Source: Enterovibrio coralii (GTDB taxonomy: Bacteria; Pseudomonadota; Gammaproteobacteria; Enterobacterales; Vibrionaceae). Taken from it: a stretch of DNA of 64,000 nt. A model generated the notes under the pieces. The model ran no database searches, had not been told where the DNA came from, and was given only the letters and a program-made list of their open reading frames with translations. Position 1 is the first letter of the stretch. Each line of letters opens with the position of its first letter. Both the position numbers and the translations under genes were made by a program. The DNA is taken from assembly GCF_001559595.1 (NCBI RefSeq), contig NZ_LNTY01000050.1, positions 248,001-312,000 of the forward strand, read 5' to 3'. Below, piece by piece: positions 28,638-37,609 of the stretch.

Positions 28638-28946
28638 TTTTCCCCCAGCAATAATAGAAAGATGCTGAGCTCAGCACCCTTTGATTAACTCTATATTTAA
28701 GGTAAAAACCCGACGTGCGCTTTAACCAAAATTCGAATTAATTTAAATAGACTCTCTATTTATATTTAGCTGCATCATTTAATTTAAGATGCGCACGCTT
28801 AATCGACATCAGCTCAAAGCACTTGATGACGCTAACTGTACTCACAGAGCGCTCTATTGAAAAGTCAGATGATTCCTACAGTCATACATGCTTTAAGTAA
28901 GCACATCGACTTTCTGACTACGTGAACTTATAACAAACAGATATTT
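28638..28946 (-). promoter_or_regulatory. Upstream region of the lyase operon, with a 14-bp palindrome
   Basis: 309 bp between the minus-strand gene at 28947 and the Ig-domain gene; it should carry the operon promoter. The perfect palindrome TGCTGAGCTCAGCA lies at 28663-28676, about 26 bp before the ATG. It could be an operator or a leader hairpin near the ribosome site. No other feature is clear. Confidence 0.45.
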
Positions 28947-29309
28947 TTACTTAATACTACGTTGTAGTGAGAGTAAAACCTTTGTTTTAAAAATACTAAA
29001 TTCTTCATTATCCCAAACTGGAATTGCCAAGTTCTTCTTTTCCGAGTCAGAATAATCAACAACAACGATAACCATATGATACGGAACCACATGACCATAG
29101 AAGCAATGTTCTGGGTTTAGGTATTTAAACTGGGCCATTACCTGTTTCGTTGATTTATCCATATTTTCTAATGACCGTTCTACATCAGACTTTGTAAATG
29201 GAACTACAACCTCTTGAATGAAAGTAGAAAAATAGCTTCTTGTTAACTCATCGAGTTCTGACAAGTCATTTCCTACTTTTTTAAGTTTTTTAATTGCAAT
29301 AGCGTCCAT
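28947..29309 (-). CDS. Unknown 120-residue protein
   Basis: No family recognised. It is soluble and mixed-charge: a helical N-terminus (MDAIAIKKLKKVGNDLSELDELT), a middle with VVPFTKSDVERSLENMDKSTKQVMAQF, and a strand-rich end with HMVIVVVDYSDSEKKNLAIPVWDN. I start at the ATG at 29309 rather than a longer frame that runs back into the previous gene. It lies 16 bp after the EAL-like gene and probably forms an operon with it. Confidence 0.6.
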   Translation of the reverse strand: MDAIAIKKLKKVGNDLSELDELTRSYFSTFIQEVVVPFTKSDVERSLENMDKSTKQVMAQFKYLNPEHCFYGHVVPYHMVIVVVDYSDSEKKNLAIPVWDNEEFSIFKTKVLLSLQRSIK

Positions 29310-29325
29310 AGTAATGACCAACCTC

Positions 29326-29958
29326 TTAAAAAAAGTACGAGCCTGACATGGCGACAGGAAAGTTTGACAGGAATGCATAGGACTGGTGGTTGTTAACACC
29401 GTCAACAATGATGTCTCCCTTGTGTCTCTTGCACAGATACACAAGACAGTCAGTCAAAAACTTCCTATCACCTTTAAATGTCTCTAAAAAGAAGGTGTTA
29501 GAGAGCTTAACGCCATCACAAAGATCCAAAACATGCTCTGGAACAAGCATCAGCCCCATACCAGCATTCACGTACACCCTTGAGAAGCCTGACTCTTTGA
29601 GCCTCTTACAAGACTCGAATAACATGCCGTTTTCTAAACAATGAGCATCAACATCTAAGAAAATGTCGATATCAAACTTTTGGGTAAAATTCTTCACGTT
29701 TTGAGGATTGATACTACCTACACTATGAATAGCATCTAGTGATAGCTTTGAGTTAACACCAAACCTCAACGTTCTATGCATATCGCGCTTTACTTTCCTT
29801 GCCGCTTTGTAGGTTCGCAATATATAGCCGCAAATCATATCGACCGACTCATCGAAATTTGGCGCAAACAAATTCGGCAATGCCATTTGGTAGTCATACC
29901 CTATTATGGCGTGATGAGTAACCCTTTTATAAAATAAACCTTTACTAGAATTAGCCAT
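29326..29958 (-). CDS. Protein resembling a degenerate EAL domain
   Basis: About 210 residues. The second half has the order of an EAL c-di-GMP phosphodiesterase: DIDIFLDVDAHCLENG (where ...FEITE.. would be), RLKESGFSRVYVNAGMGL (where LDDFGTG would be), a DGVKLSNTFF piece (compare IKID..F), IIVDGVNNHQSY (compare VVEGVET) and a final AMSGSYFF (compare QGYYF). The catalytic Glu and Asp residues are missing, so it would not be an active enzyme but could bind ligand or partner proteins. The match is by eye and weak. It is divergent from the VieS/VieA-like pair, the likely functional context. Confidence 0.45.
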   Translation of the reverse strand: MANSSKGLFYKRVTHHAIIGYDYQMALPNLFAPNFDESVDMICGYILRTYKAARKVKRDMHRTLRFGVNSKLSLDAIHSVGSINPQNVKNFTQKFDIDIFLDVDAHCLENGMLFESCKRLKESGFSRVYVNAGMGLMLVPEHVLDLCDGVKLSNTFFLETFKGDRKFLTDCLVYLCKRHKGDIIVDGVNNHQSYAFLSNFPVAMSGSYFF

Positions 29959-30405
29959 TAATCCACCCATTTCTTTTTTCTTCTAAGCGAATAAAATCGC
30001 AACATCAATACATGCTAATAATTTATGAATGGATATAAAAGTTTTTGTTTGTAGGAATATACCGACAAAAGAAAAGGAAAGGTTTATAACGATCACTGTT
30101 TTAGGAAGCGAATCATGAGCGGTAAGATTTTTCCCACACGGATGAAGTTACAACTTAAGAACCCAATAAATTACAATGCAACCCAAACAATATAGAAAAA
30201 TGGAAAGACATTGATGAGTGTTGACTTTCATAAGCATCACATTTGCAAAAGAGACATTTGTCTAATACGTTGATTGTAGCCAAATGCTATAAAAAGAACC
30301 CAAACACTGAGACGCATAGTCGCCATTGAGAAAACCAAACGGCACTTGTCATCTCTAAAAAAGACATCAACGCGCAAGAATCAAGCCCAACTACGGAAAT
30401 ATGTC
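29959..30405. promoter_or_regulatory. Divergent promoter region between the EAL-like gene and the VieS-like gene
   Basis: 447 bp. A 26-codon plus-strand frame at 30115-30195 has a fair ribosome site but no other support. The region should hold promoters in both directions. No clear operator was seen. Confidence 0.45.
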
Positions 30406-33400
30406 ATGGCCCATAGGCATCAAAAGACATCCTTTACGACGTTACTTATGATGTTGAACGCTTTACTGGCTTTTGTACTGTATAGCTTCTCCATCCCTTC
30501 TTTAGCTTTAACTACCCAAGATGCAGAGATTGTAAATAAAGACGATACTGAGAATCTGCATTTCGGCGTACTTAGAAGTGACTACAATTCTTCCCGGACG
30601 AGAGGGTCATCTCTAAATATCGATATCCTTGAAGATTTCGGTAGCGCGCTGGGAAGAAACTACAACATCACCGAATATGAAAGCCTGGTTTCGTTGGAAG
30701 CTGCACTTAACAATAGTGACATTGACGCTGCGCTCAGTAATCAGGGCACCTTTGGTGCGATGGAGACAAACACAAAGCTCTACATGACCGATCCTGTCTA
30801 TACAGAGCTTCGCGTTATTTTTCTTTCTGACAACACGAAATATGTCGATAACGGCTCTCTCGCTCAGCAGCGATGGATATGTGTAAAAAACAGCATCGCC
30901 TGCGATCTCATCCAGAGGCAAGGCTACAACAACATTCAGTTGAGCAACAGTTATGAACAGATGTTCAAAACACTGGAAGAGGGAGAAGCAGACGCAACCA
31001 TCACAACCCCTATCTCGCTGCTTACAAACTTAAGCAACAAGGAACTAAGTCGAGGATTGACCATCTTTGATATTGGTTTGGGGCTTAACAAAAAAACGAT
31101 CGCAACGACAAATGAAAAACTGGCCACGCAGTTCAATGATCTTATCAAGGACATAAAATCTGATAGTACTAGTGGTAACTTCAAATCTTTAAAGATCTTT
31201 AGTTTCAGTGAAACAAGTTATCTGAAACTGCTCAAGTTCCCAAACATAAAAACCGTAGTGAAGTACTCCCTTCCTGAGGGTCTATTTCCAATATCCTACA
31301 AGAACGATAACTCATCCAAAATGGGCGGCTACGTCAGAGAGTTCCTTGAGGATATTGAGGATGTAAGCATCGTAAAATTCAAATACGTGCCGTCTGAAGG
31401 AAGAAACATCGACCTGATGCTTTCACAAGGGATTATCGACCTTGTGCCCGTCTACTTCAGCAACAAACTCGACGATCTCGGCTTTTTGGTTACCAAACCT
31501 TACCACAGTTTAGAGCTCGTAAAAATTACGCTCGACGGGGACGAAGACAACGCAACGATCGGTATACCGATGATCTTCGACTCGGTAAGAAAGCCTAGCG
31601 AAAGTACTGTGCTGTTTACCAGTTACTTCGAAACAATCAGAGCGCTAGAGCAAGGGGTTATCGGCTCGGCTATCGTGGATAGTGACCTCATCAAACAAGA
31701 TATTTCCGAGCAAGTCGTATCTATTGATGAGAGTTTCGCGCCGAACAGCGTCGACATAACGATGGCGATGAGGAAAGACAATGAAAACTTACTTGGGTAC
31801 CTCTCAACAATCCTGAGTGCCTATAGCCAAGAGTACTTCGATAGACTCAAGGGCAATGAAACACTGCCTGAAGTCCAATATGGGATCGATGAAAAGACAT
31901 TGCTGCTTTACGTCCTTATCGTTGTCACGATTTTGCTCGTCGTTTCAATTATCGTCATCTTTCGCATACGCACACTGAATAAGTTGGTGTTAGACACGAG
32001 CAATGAGGTGATCACAACGAAAACAGTCATGGCGTCGAGAAGTGAGTTTTTGGCCATCGTCTCTCACGAATTGAGAACCCCCATATCAGCCATGATTGGC
32101 CTGTTAGAGTTGCTTAGGAGTCGCGTGTCTGAAAAGGAAGATAAGCTCTTAATACGTAACGCAACTATCTCGGCAGAAAAGCTGGAACGCCATGTTAACG
32201 ACATCTTGGACTTTTCGAAAATAGAGGCAGGAAAGCTCCAACTCGAAAGTCGACCAACCAATATTTTTGAGGAATTGAGCGTCGTATTCAGACCATTTGA
32301 TGCTCAGGCAAAGAAGAAGCACATTGATTTCATCGTCAAATGGAAAGAAACACCCTACCTACTTTTCGATATTGATATGTTTCGCGTCGGGCAAATTGCC
32401 ACGAACATCCTATCTAATGCCATGAAATTTACCGATGAAGGACGCGTCGTCGTGTCGGTAGATGCAGAACGTGACGGCGTCACGGTCACTGTCAAAGATA
32501 CTGGCTGTGGGATTGAAAAAAGTAAGTTAGGTGAGATGTTTCAACCCTATGTACAAGCAAATAGCTCTATATCGAGAAAGTATGGCGGCACAGGGTTAGG
32601 GATGACGATTGTCGCTAATCTTGTGAAGTTAATGAACGGAACCATCGAAATTGAAAGTGAGCCAGAACAAGGGACTAAAGTGTCATTTTTCATCCCATCT
32701 ACTGGCACGAAGATCGACAAGTATGACGGTACGACTATCTACGTCCCTACCGCAGTAAAAAAAGAACTCGCTTGGGGAAAAGTACTCGGCGTGACTATCA
32801 CTTACGACACGATAAGCGAAGTTGAGGCCAACAAAAACTTCTACCTCGATGGTTTTTTCCAACTCTTGGAAAACAAAGAAAATGTATCAGGTTCTGCAAG
32901 CACAAGTAACGTAGGGAAGCTAAAAGGCAGTGCTCTCGTTGCAGAGGATGACCCAATCAACAGAATGCTGATGAAGCGCCAGCTCATTCAATTGGGGGTT
33001 GATGTCACCTTGTCGAAAAATGGCTACGAGGCCCTGACGAAATTAAAAGAAAGTCCCGATGATTACGATTTTCTCATTACAGATTATCGAATGCCTATTA
33101 TGGATGGCGTCACTCTTTCAAAAGAAATTCGCTCGAGCATTACAGCTTTCAAAGAGAAGCCAATCCTGCTGTGTACGGCAGAGGACTCGAGACTCACTAA
33201 CTTGGACTCAAATCTAAAAAATTTTGACGGCTTCATCTACAAACCCGTTAGGTTGGCTTCGCTATTCAACGTATTGGCCAAACACATTACCGCGAGTGAC
33301 AAGCTTATCGTCATTGAGGAGGAACACTCAGCGCAAACTGAAGAAATGAACAAGGATCGGTATATCAACGCGATTTCTCAAGCATTTAACGATGTAGATG

Positions 33401-33696
33401 TGCTGGAAATCGTCAAGGTATCTCATCTCACTTTTGTGGAAGAGTTAGCTAAGATTGAAGAAAGCGAATCTATTGAAATGAAAGAGCATGCTCACAAGCT
33501 CAAAGGTTCGGCAAAAGCACTGAATCTAAAGGAGTTAGCCGAGCACGCTGACAATGTACTGAACAGTAAATCTGTAGAACTAGAAAAAGAAAATATGTTA
33601 CGGCTCAAGAATGAGTTGAAGAACATTATTGAGTGTTTCCAAACGTGGCTTGATCAGGAGTACGACAATGAAAGTGCTAATAGTAGAAGACGATAA
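30406..33696 (+). CDS. vieS: VieS-like hybrid sensor histidine kinase with two periplasmic binding domains
   Basis: About 1096 residues. Order: signal/anchor helix (TTLLMMLNALLAFVLYSFSI), two SBP_bac_3-like periplasmic domains (ENLHFGVLRSDYNS...; VVKYSLPEGLFPISYKND...), a membrane helix near 496-520, a kinase domain with FLAIVSHELRTP (His554), an ATPase domain (NILSNAMKFTDEG, DTGCGIE, GGTGLGM), a receiver domain (Asp893 in ITDYRMPIMDG) and an Hpt domain (His1030 in HAHKLKGSAKAL). This EvgS/BvgS-type plan with a REC-EAL-HTH partner next door is that of VieSA of Vibrio cholerae. I start at ATG 30406, since the longer TTG start lacks a ribosome site. It overlaps the regulator gene by 29 bp. Confidence 0.82.
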   Translation: MAHRHQKTSFTTLLMMLNALLAFVLYSFSIPSLALTTQDAEIVNKDDTENLHFGVLRSDYNSSRTRGSSLNIDILEDFGSALGRNYNITEYESLVSLEAALNNSDIDAALSNQGTFGAMETNTKLYMTDPVYTELRVIFLSDNTKYVDNGSLAQQRWICVKNSIACDLIQRQGYNNIQLSNSYEQMFKTLEEGEADATITTPISLLTNLSNKELSRGLTIFDIGLGLNKKTIATTNEKLATQFNDLIKDIKSDSTSGNFKSLKIFSFSETSYLKLLKFPNIKTVVKYSLPEGLFPISYKNDNSSKMGGYVREFLEDIEDVSIVKFKYVPSEGRNIDLMLSQGIIDLVPVYFSNKLDDLGFLVTKPYHSLELVKITLDGDEDNATIGIPMIFDSVRKPSESTVLFTSYFETIRALEQGVIGSAIVDSDLIKQDISEQVVSIDESFAPNSVDITMAMRKDNENLLGYLSTILSAYSQEYFDRLKGNETLPEVQYGIDEKTLLLYVLIVVTILLVVSIIVIFRIRTLNKLVLDTSNEVITTKTVMASRSEFLAIVSHELRTPISAMIGLLELLRSRVSEKEDKLLIRNATISAEKLERHVNDILDFSKIEAGKLQLESRPTNIFEELSVVFRPFDAQAKKKHIDFIVKWKETPYLLFDIDMFRVGQIATNILSNAMKFTDEGRVVVSVDAERDGVTVTVKDTGCGIEKSKLGEMFQPYVQANSSISRKYGGTGLGMTIVANLVKLMNGTIEIESEPEQGTKVSFFIPSTGTKIDKYDGTTIYVPTAVKKELAWGKVLGVTITYDTISEVEANKNFYLDGFFQLLENKENVSGSASTSNVGKLKGSALVAEDDPINRMLMKRQLIQLGVDVTLSKNGYEALTKLKESPDDYDFLITDYRMPIMDGVTLSKEIRSSITAFKEKPILLCTAEDSRLTNLDSNLKNFDGFIYKPVRLASLFNVLAKHITASDKLIVIEEEHSAQTEEMNKDRYINAISQAFNDVDVLEIVKVSHLTFVEELAKIEESESIEMKEHAHKLKGSAKALNLKELAEHADNVLNSKSVELEKENMLRLKNELKNIIECFQTWLDQEYDNESANSRRR

Positions 33697-35443
33697 AATA
33701 CAGGCCACAAGACTTAAAATGCAATTGTCTCATCTTTCTGTGTCAGACATTCACTTTGCAGAGGATGGACTAGAGGCAATAGATGTATGTAGAAAATTCG
33801 ATATCGACCTTCTGTTCTGTGATATCCAGATGCCAAGAATGGACGGTGTGTCGTTTCTTTCAAAACTTAACAAGATCTCTCCTGACGTAGGTATTGTGAT
33901 TTTTAGTTCAGTTGAAGACGCCATCCTAAAGATCACTTTCGATATGTGTAACATGGCTGGATTCGAGTTTGTTCGTGCTATCCAAAAACCGATATCCGAT
34001 TCGGTGTTGGAAAACATCGTGCTCGAACACTCGAGTTTTATGAGTAAAAAGAACGCACATTCCTCACCTCAGATCCAAATCGGTTCGCGTGATGTGTTTG
34101 ACGGATTCGAGAATGACCGGTTCTTCTGCTTTTATCAGCCTCAATTTAATCTCTCAAACGGCAACTTGTCGGGTGTTGAAAGCTTGGTCCGTTTCTCTCA
34201 CCCGGAATATGGCGTGCTTGGGCCACACCATTTTATGGACCTGATTGGTGATCTTGGATGTAAAAACCAACTCTTTGAGATTGTCTTGGACAAATCAGTG
34301 AAGCTGATGGCGTCAATGAGCAAGGAGTTGAAGCTTTCTGTAAATTTCTCTCAAGAGTGCTTAGAGACGGATATCTATGATTTAGTGATAGCAACCTGCA
34401 AAAAATATGACTTCCCGCTCAATAAGCTCACACTCGAAATGACGGAAGAAGATGTCTATCAATGCTCGATTGATTCCTTGGCTAATTTGGCCCGATTGAG
34501 GGTTTCAGGTGTTGGACTAGCCATTGATGATTTTGGTACTGGTTTTGCTTCGTTAAGTCAGCTCGTACAACTACCTTTCACTGAGCTAAAAATTGACAAA
34601 GCGTTTCTAGAAAACATACACAGCAACTATAAAAACAAGCAGATCACAGAGATCTGTCTTTTGCTTGCGCATTCGTTGGGGCTTCACTGTGTTGTTGAAG
34701 GTATCGAGAATGAAGAAGCTTACTTGTTCGCTAAAAGAATAGGCATCGATACTTGCCAAGGTTACTACACATCCAAACCTATTGGCGCACCGGATCTTTA
34801 TTCCTTGTACCAGAAACATAAGTGCGCTGAACTAGGAAATCAGTTTCCACAAAGCAAGAGTTTGAAATCCGTTTACTTTGATATCGACAATCAACGCTCT
34901 ACCCCACTTGTTAAGCTAATCAAAAAGCACGACGAACTGATAGACACGATACAAGTGAACACAACAGACGAAGTCTCAACGCAACTTAGGGACAATGCCA
35001 TTCAATCCTTGATCCTTGAAAGCGAGGGATTGTCGAGCACAGAAATTTCTGATGTCATCACACACGTGAAAGCGTTTTATCATGGCCCAATTTTCTTATT
35101 GCTGCCATTTTACGAAGAAGAAACTGATGAGCTTAAGGATGAAGACAACGACATCCTATACATCAGGAAATCTCGAACAGTGACGGAAACCGCTAACGCC
35201 ATATATAGCGCGATGACTGATACTTACGAATCTTCTTCAAACTTAACGACGCTGTTTTCAAAACTGTCGAGTCGCGAAGCCACCGTTGCGAAGTACATTT
35301 TGGCTGGGTACACCAACAAAAAAATATCAAACGAGTTGGATATCAGCCAAAAAACAGTGAGTACCTACAAAACGAGAATACTGAGCAAGTTGAATATCAA
35401 TTCAATGTTTGAACTCGTCAAGATCTTCAATACTGTGAATTAA
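33668..35443 (+). CDS. vieA: VieA-like response regulator: REC-EAL-LuxR HTH
   Basis: 591 residues. The receiver domain (VLIVEDDK; Asp52 in LLFCDIQMPRMDG) is followed by an EAL domain with the catalytic set visible (VESLVRF for EAL, LTLEMTEED, AIDDFGTGFASL, ELKIDKAFL, VVEGIENEEA, QGYYTSKPI), a spacer of about 110 residues, and a C-terminal LuxR-type helix-turn-helix (KLSSREATVAKYILAG... ISQKTVSTYKTRILSKLNI). It should break down c-di-GMP and bind DNA. AGGAG precedes the ATG at 33668. In V. cholerae, VieA lowers c-di-GMP and promotes virulence expression; here possible AB5-like toxin genes follow directly. Confidence 0.85.
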   Translation: MKVLIVEDDKIQATRLKMQLSHLSVSDIHFAEDGLEAIDVCRKFDIDLLFCDIQMPRMDGVSFLSKLNKISPDVGIVIFSSVEDAILKITFDMCNMAGFEFVRAIQKPISDSVLENIVLEHSSFMSKKNAHSSPQIQIGSRDVFDGFENDRFFCFYQPQFNLSNGNLSGVESLVRFSHPEYGVLGPHHFMDLIGDLGCKNQLFEIVLDKSVKLMASMSKELKLSVNFSQECLETDIYDLVIATCKKYDFPLNKLTLEMTEEDVYQCSIDSLANLARLRVSGVGLAIDDFGTGFASLSQLVQLPFTELKIDKAFLENIHSNYKNKQITEICLLLAHSLGLHCVVEGIENEEAYLFAKRIGIDTCQGYYTSKPIGAPDLYSLYQKHKCAELGNQFPQSKSLKSVYFDIDNQRSTPLVKLIKKHDELIDTIQVNTTDEVSTQLRDNAIQSLILESEGLSSTEISDVITHVKAFYHGPIFLLLPFYEEETDELKDEDNDILYIRKSRTVTETANAIYSAMTDTYESSSNLTTLFSKLSSREATVAKYILAGYTNKKISNELDISQKTVSTYKTRILSKLNINSMFELVKIFNTVN

Positions 35444-35469
35444 CAGTAGATATAATCTAAAAGCGTATA

Positions 35470-35500
35470 AATGGCCTCGATCATTGAGGCCATTTTTTTT
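35470..35500 (+). terminator. Intrinsic terminator after the VieA-like gene
   Basis: Stem AATGGCCTC/GAGGCCATT with loop GATCATT, then a run of eight T. It separates the signalling pair from the secreted-protein genes at 35758. Confidence 0.92.
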
Positions 35501-35757
35501 CGTAAAAAGAAACAAAGGTAAAGCTAAGCAGTTATTGAGCATCCATCGAGTCAATGTCATTGTTGAGAACCCCACCACTTCCACTTTCTTGTTCATACCA
35601 CCTCATCCCCTTTATAAGCATTTTTATCTCACTGTACTGATTACTTTCGTACTAAAAAGAAATTATTTGACAACGAATTCCCTGAAAATAGTTGCGGGCA
35701 TTTAATCGATGTTCAAAAAACGTAACGATAGAAATCACTCACAGGAGGTGAAGACAA

Positions 35758-36723
35758 GTGAGTCTTAAACTAACGAGAAATGTACTAGGGGTATTATTGC
35801 TAACTTTGTTATCCCAAAAAGCTATCGCTGTTGAGTATGTGTTCATATCTGCCACAGACCCTTTTCAAGCTTTAACTAACGGGATATCTCCCCGAGGGAC
35901 CAACCGTAACATAATGAGTGCAGCAAGACGCGAGACTCCTTCGAGCGTAATCGTAGGTGTAGTTCCAGCTGACGAATCAAGAATGGTGCAGAATTTCCCA
36001 CCACATGCAAATGGAGGGCGATTGACCACAGTGAGAGCAAACTTCAGCAGGACATTGTCCCGTGCTTCCGAAGCATATAGTTTCGCTTTCAACGAGCGAT
36101 TGCGTTCTCTTTCAAGTTTGAATGAACAAGCCGCCAGTGTTGCTCATATGCTAACTATCCAGAATATAAGAACTCCAGGGGCGCAACAGTTTACACAGCA
36201 TATGCTAGGAGTGACCGATTTAAGCCCCGCGTTGTTAACATTTCAACTGTTGCTGAGAGAGATGCTGGATTTAGAAGAAGCTTATCGCCGCGCTTTAGCT
36301 AGACCTTATGCGACATATATGTATTCGCATATAAATCAAGAATCTGTTTTGGAAGTATCGCAATGGGTCTGGGATCGCAGTGCAAACGCATGGCGAAGAG
36401 ATTCATCATACGAAGTACCTGCAGGAGTCGTAACTCAGCATGCTGTTGCAGCATCTCTAAATCCGGTTGCGCATCAACCAAATATGGGCTCAATTGCTTT
36501 CAATGTCTCTTTGCCACAAATCCCTGATTTAGGTGATTTTTTAGATGACCTAAATCAACAGCAACAACCGTTATTTACAACCTGCACGTTGCCATCAACA
36601 AGTAGTTCAAGAAGGGTTCGCTCACTGACAGATTTGTTTACATGTGAAAGCTATACACAAAGCTATTATGAAGAATACCTGACGCACAATGTTATCGCTG
36701 TCAATGCAATCTTTTTCAATTAA
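35758..36723 (+). CDS. Secreted protein, candidate A subunit of an AB5-like toxin
   Basis: 321 residues with a signal peptide (cut near KAIA-VEYVF). GTG start at 35758 with a near-ideal AGGAGGTGA. The mature N-terminus, EYVFISATDPFQALTNGI then SPRGTNRN, can be laid along the start of cholera/LT or pertussis ADP-ribosylating subunits (LYRADSRPP...MPRG.N), but the catalytic Arg and the STS motif are not evident. Near the C-terminus two Cys lie about 20 residues apart around a basic SSSRRVRS stretch, followed by a short tail: the plan of a nicked A1/A2 loop. Two small B-like genes follow. The toxin call rests on this layout; the enzyme activity is unknown. Confidence 0.45.
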   Translation: MSLKLTRNVLGVLLLTLLSQKAIAVEYVFISATDPFQALTNGISPRGTNRNIMSAARRETPSSVIVGVVPADESRMVQNFPPHANGGRLTTVRANFSRTLSRASEAYSFAFNERLRSLSSLNEQAASVAHMLTIQNIRTPGAQQFTQHMLGVTDLSPALLTFQLLLREMLDLEEAYRRALARPYATYMYSHINQESVLEVSQWVWDRSANAWRRDSSYEVPAGVVTQHAVAASLNPVAHQPNMGSIAFNVSLPQIPDLGDFLDDLNQQQQPLFTTCTLPSTSSSRRVRSLTDLFTCESYTQSYYEEYLTHNVIAVNAIFFN

Positions 36724-36740
36724 TTAATAGGTAACCACAT

Positions 36741-37076
36741 ATGAAATACATGCTTACTTTAATTTTTAGCTTCGCAATTCCCCTCCAGTCTTTTGCGATG
36801 ACTGACTGTGTTACAGCAAAAACCATTGATTGGATACGTGTAGGTCAGACGGAAAATTCCAATTTCAACGATTTAAAGTCCACCATTGTCGTTAAGTTTC
36901 ATGATATTGCAGATGAGCAATTATTGGATATCGGACTTAATCTAGACAATCCACAAGGAAAAGCTAACCTAGGCATTCTAAATAGTGCTATGAATTTAGG
37001 AAACTCAGTTACTGTCAGAGACAGCAACAATAACTGCGAACAATTTGATCAAATAATTATTCACCACAAAAAATAA
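36741..37076 (+). CDS. Small secreted protein, candidate B subunit 1
   Basis: 111 residues: signal peptide (MKYMLTLIFSFAIPLQSFA), mature part of about 92 residues with two Cys (one at the start, TDCVTAKTIDW, one near the end, NNNCEQFDQI) able to form one disulfide. Strand-rich blocks (KSTIVVKF, SVTVRDS, QIIIH) and a central helix-like LGILNSAMNLGN suggest an OB-fold B subunit as in the SubB/PltB or CtxB groups. It lies 17 bp after the A-like gene. It is about 80% identical in its mature part to the next protein (18 differences in 88 positions by eye). Confidence 0.5.
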   Translation: MKYMLTLIFSFAIPLQSFAMTDCVTAKTIDWIRVGQTENSNFNDLKSTIVVKFHDIADEQLLDIGLNLDNPQGKANLGILNSAMNLGNSVTVRDSNNNCEQFDQIIIHHKK

Positions 37077-37116
37077 AGCATAATAAAACCAACTATTACA
37101 CTATTGAATACCCCCT

Positions 37117-37147
37117 CACCAAACCACTCTGGAGTGGCAATCTGGTG
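37117..37147 (+). promoter_or_regulatory. Nested hairpin between the two B-like genes
   Basis: Inner stem CCACTC/GAGTGG and outer stem CACCA/TGGTG, with no T-run. It may tune the ratio or stability of the two messages. Confidence 0.45.
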
Positions 37148-37175
37148 AATTCATTCATAAATATGGAAATAAAAA

Positions 37176-37517
37176 ATGAAAAAAGCGTTACTATTGGCAA
37201 TATTCTTGATTTCATCTCCACAGTCTTTTGCAATGACAGATTGTGTGACAGCAAAAACTATTGATTGGATTCGAGTCGGTGAGACTGAAAAGGCTGAGTT
37301 CAATAATCTCAAATCAACAATCGTTGTGAAGTTCCAAGGTATTGCAAAAGAGCAACTGTTAGATATTGGACTAAACCTTGATAACCCTCAAGGTCCAGCG
37401 CTGTTAGGCCTTCTCAATAGTGCAATGGCTATTGGAAATAGCGTAACCGTCAGAGACAGCAATGACACTTGCACGCAGTTTGATCAAATCGTAGTACATA
37501 GAGCAAATTACAATTAA
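37176..37517 (+). CDS. Small secreted protein, candidate B subunit 2 (paralogue)
   Basis: 113 residues: signal peptide ending QSFA, then TDCVTAKTIDWIRVG shared exactly with the upstream paralogue. The two Cys are in the same places and the LLGLLNSAMAIGN, SVTVRDS and QIVVH blocks are kept. Changes cluster in surface-type positions (ETEKAE for QTENSN, FQGIAK for FHDIAD), as expected for copies that diverged in receptor contacts. Two related B genes after one A gene recalls toxins with mixed or alternative pentamers. A strong terminator follows, closing the unit. Confidence 0.5.
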   Translation: MKKALLLAIFLISSPQSFAMTDCVTAKTIDWIRVGETEKAEFNNLKSTIVVKFQGIAKEQLLDIGLNLDNPQGPALLGLLNSAMAIGNSVTVRDSNDTCTQFDQIVVHRANYN

Positions 37518-37526
37518 TTTAGCCAC

Positions 37527-37551
37527 AAAAGGGGGCAGTGCCCCCCTTTTT
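37527..37551 (+). terminator. Intrinsic terminator after the B-like genes
   Basis: Stem AAAAGGGGGC/GCCCCCCTTTT with a 3-base loop and T tail, directly after the second B-like gene. Confidence 0.9.
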
Positions 37552-37609
37552 ACCCCTCAACTCTTAATACACTTCATAAATAAGTATAATATTTCTAAAA
37601 TTGGCATTT

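Noticed and set aside
30115-30195. 26-codon plus-strand frame in the VieS upstream region with a fair ribosome site
   Set aside because: Short, without composition bias, repeat, motif or neighbour that supports it.
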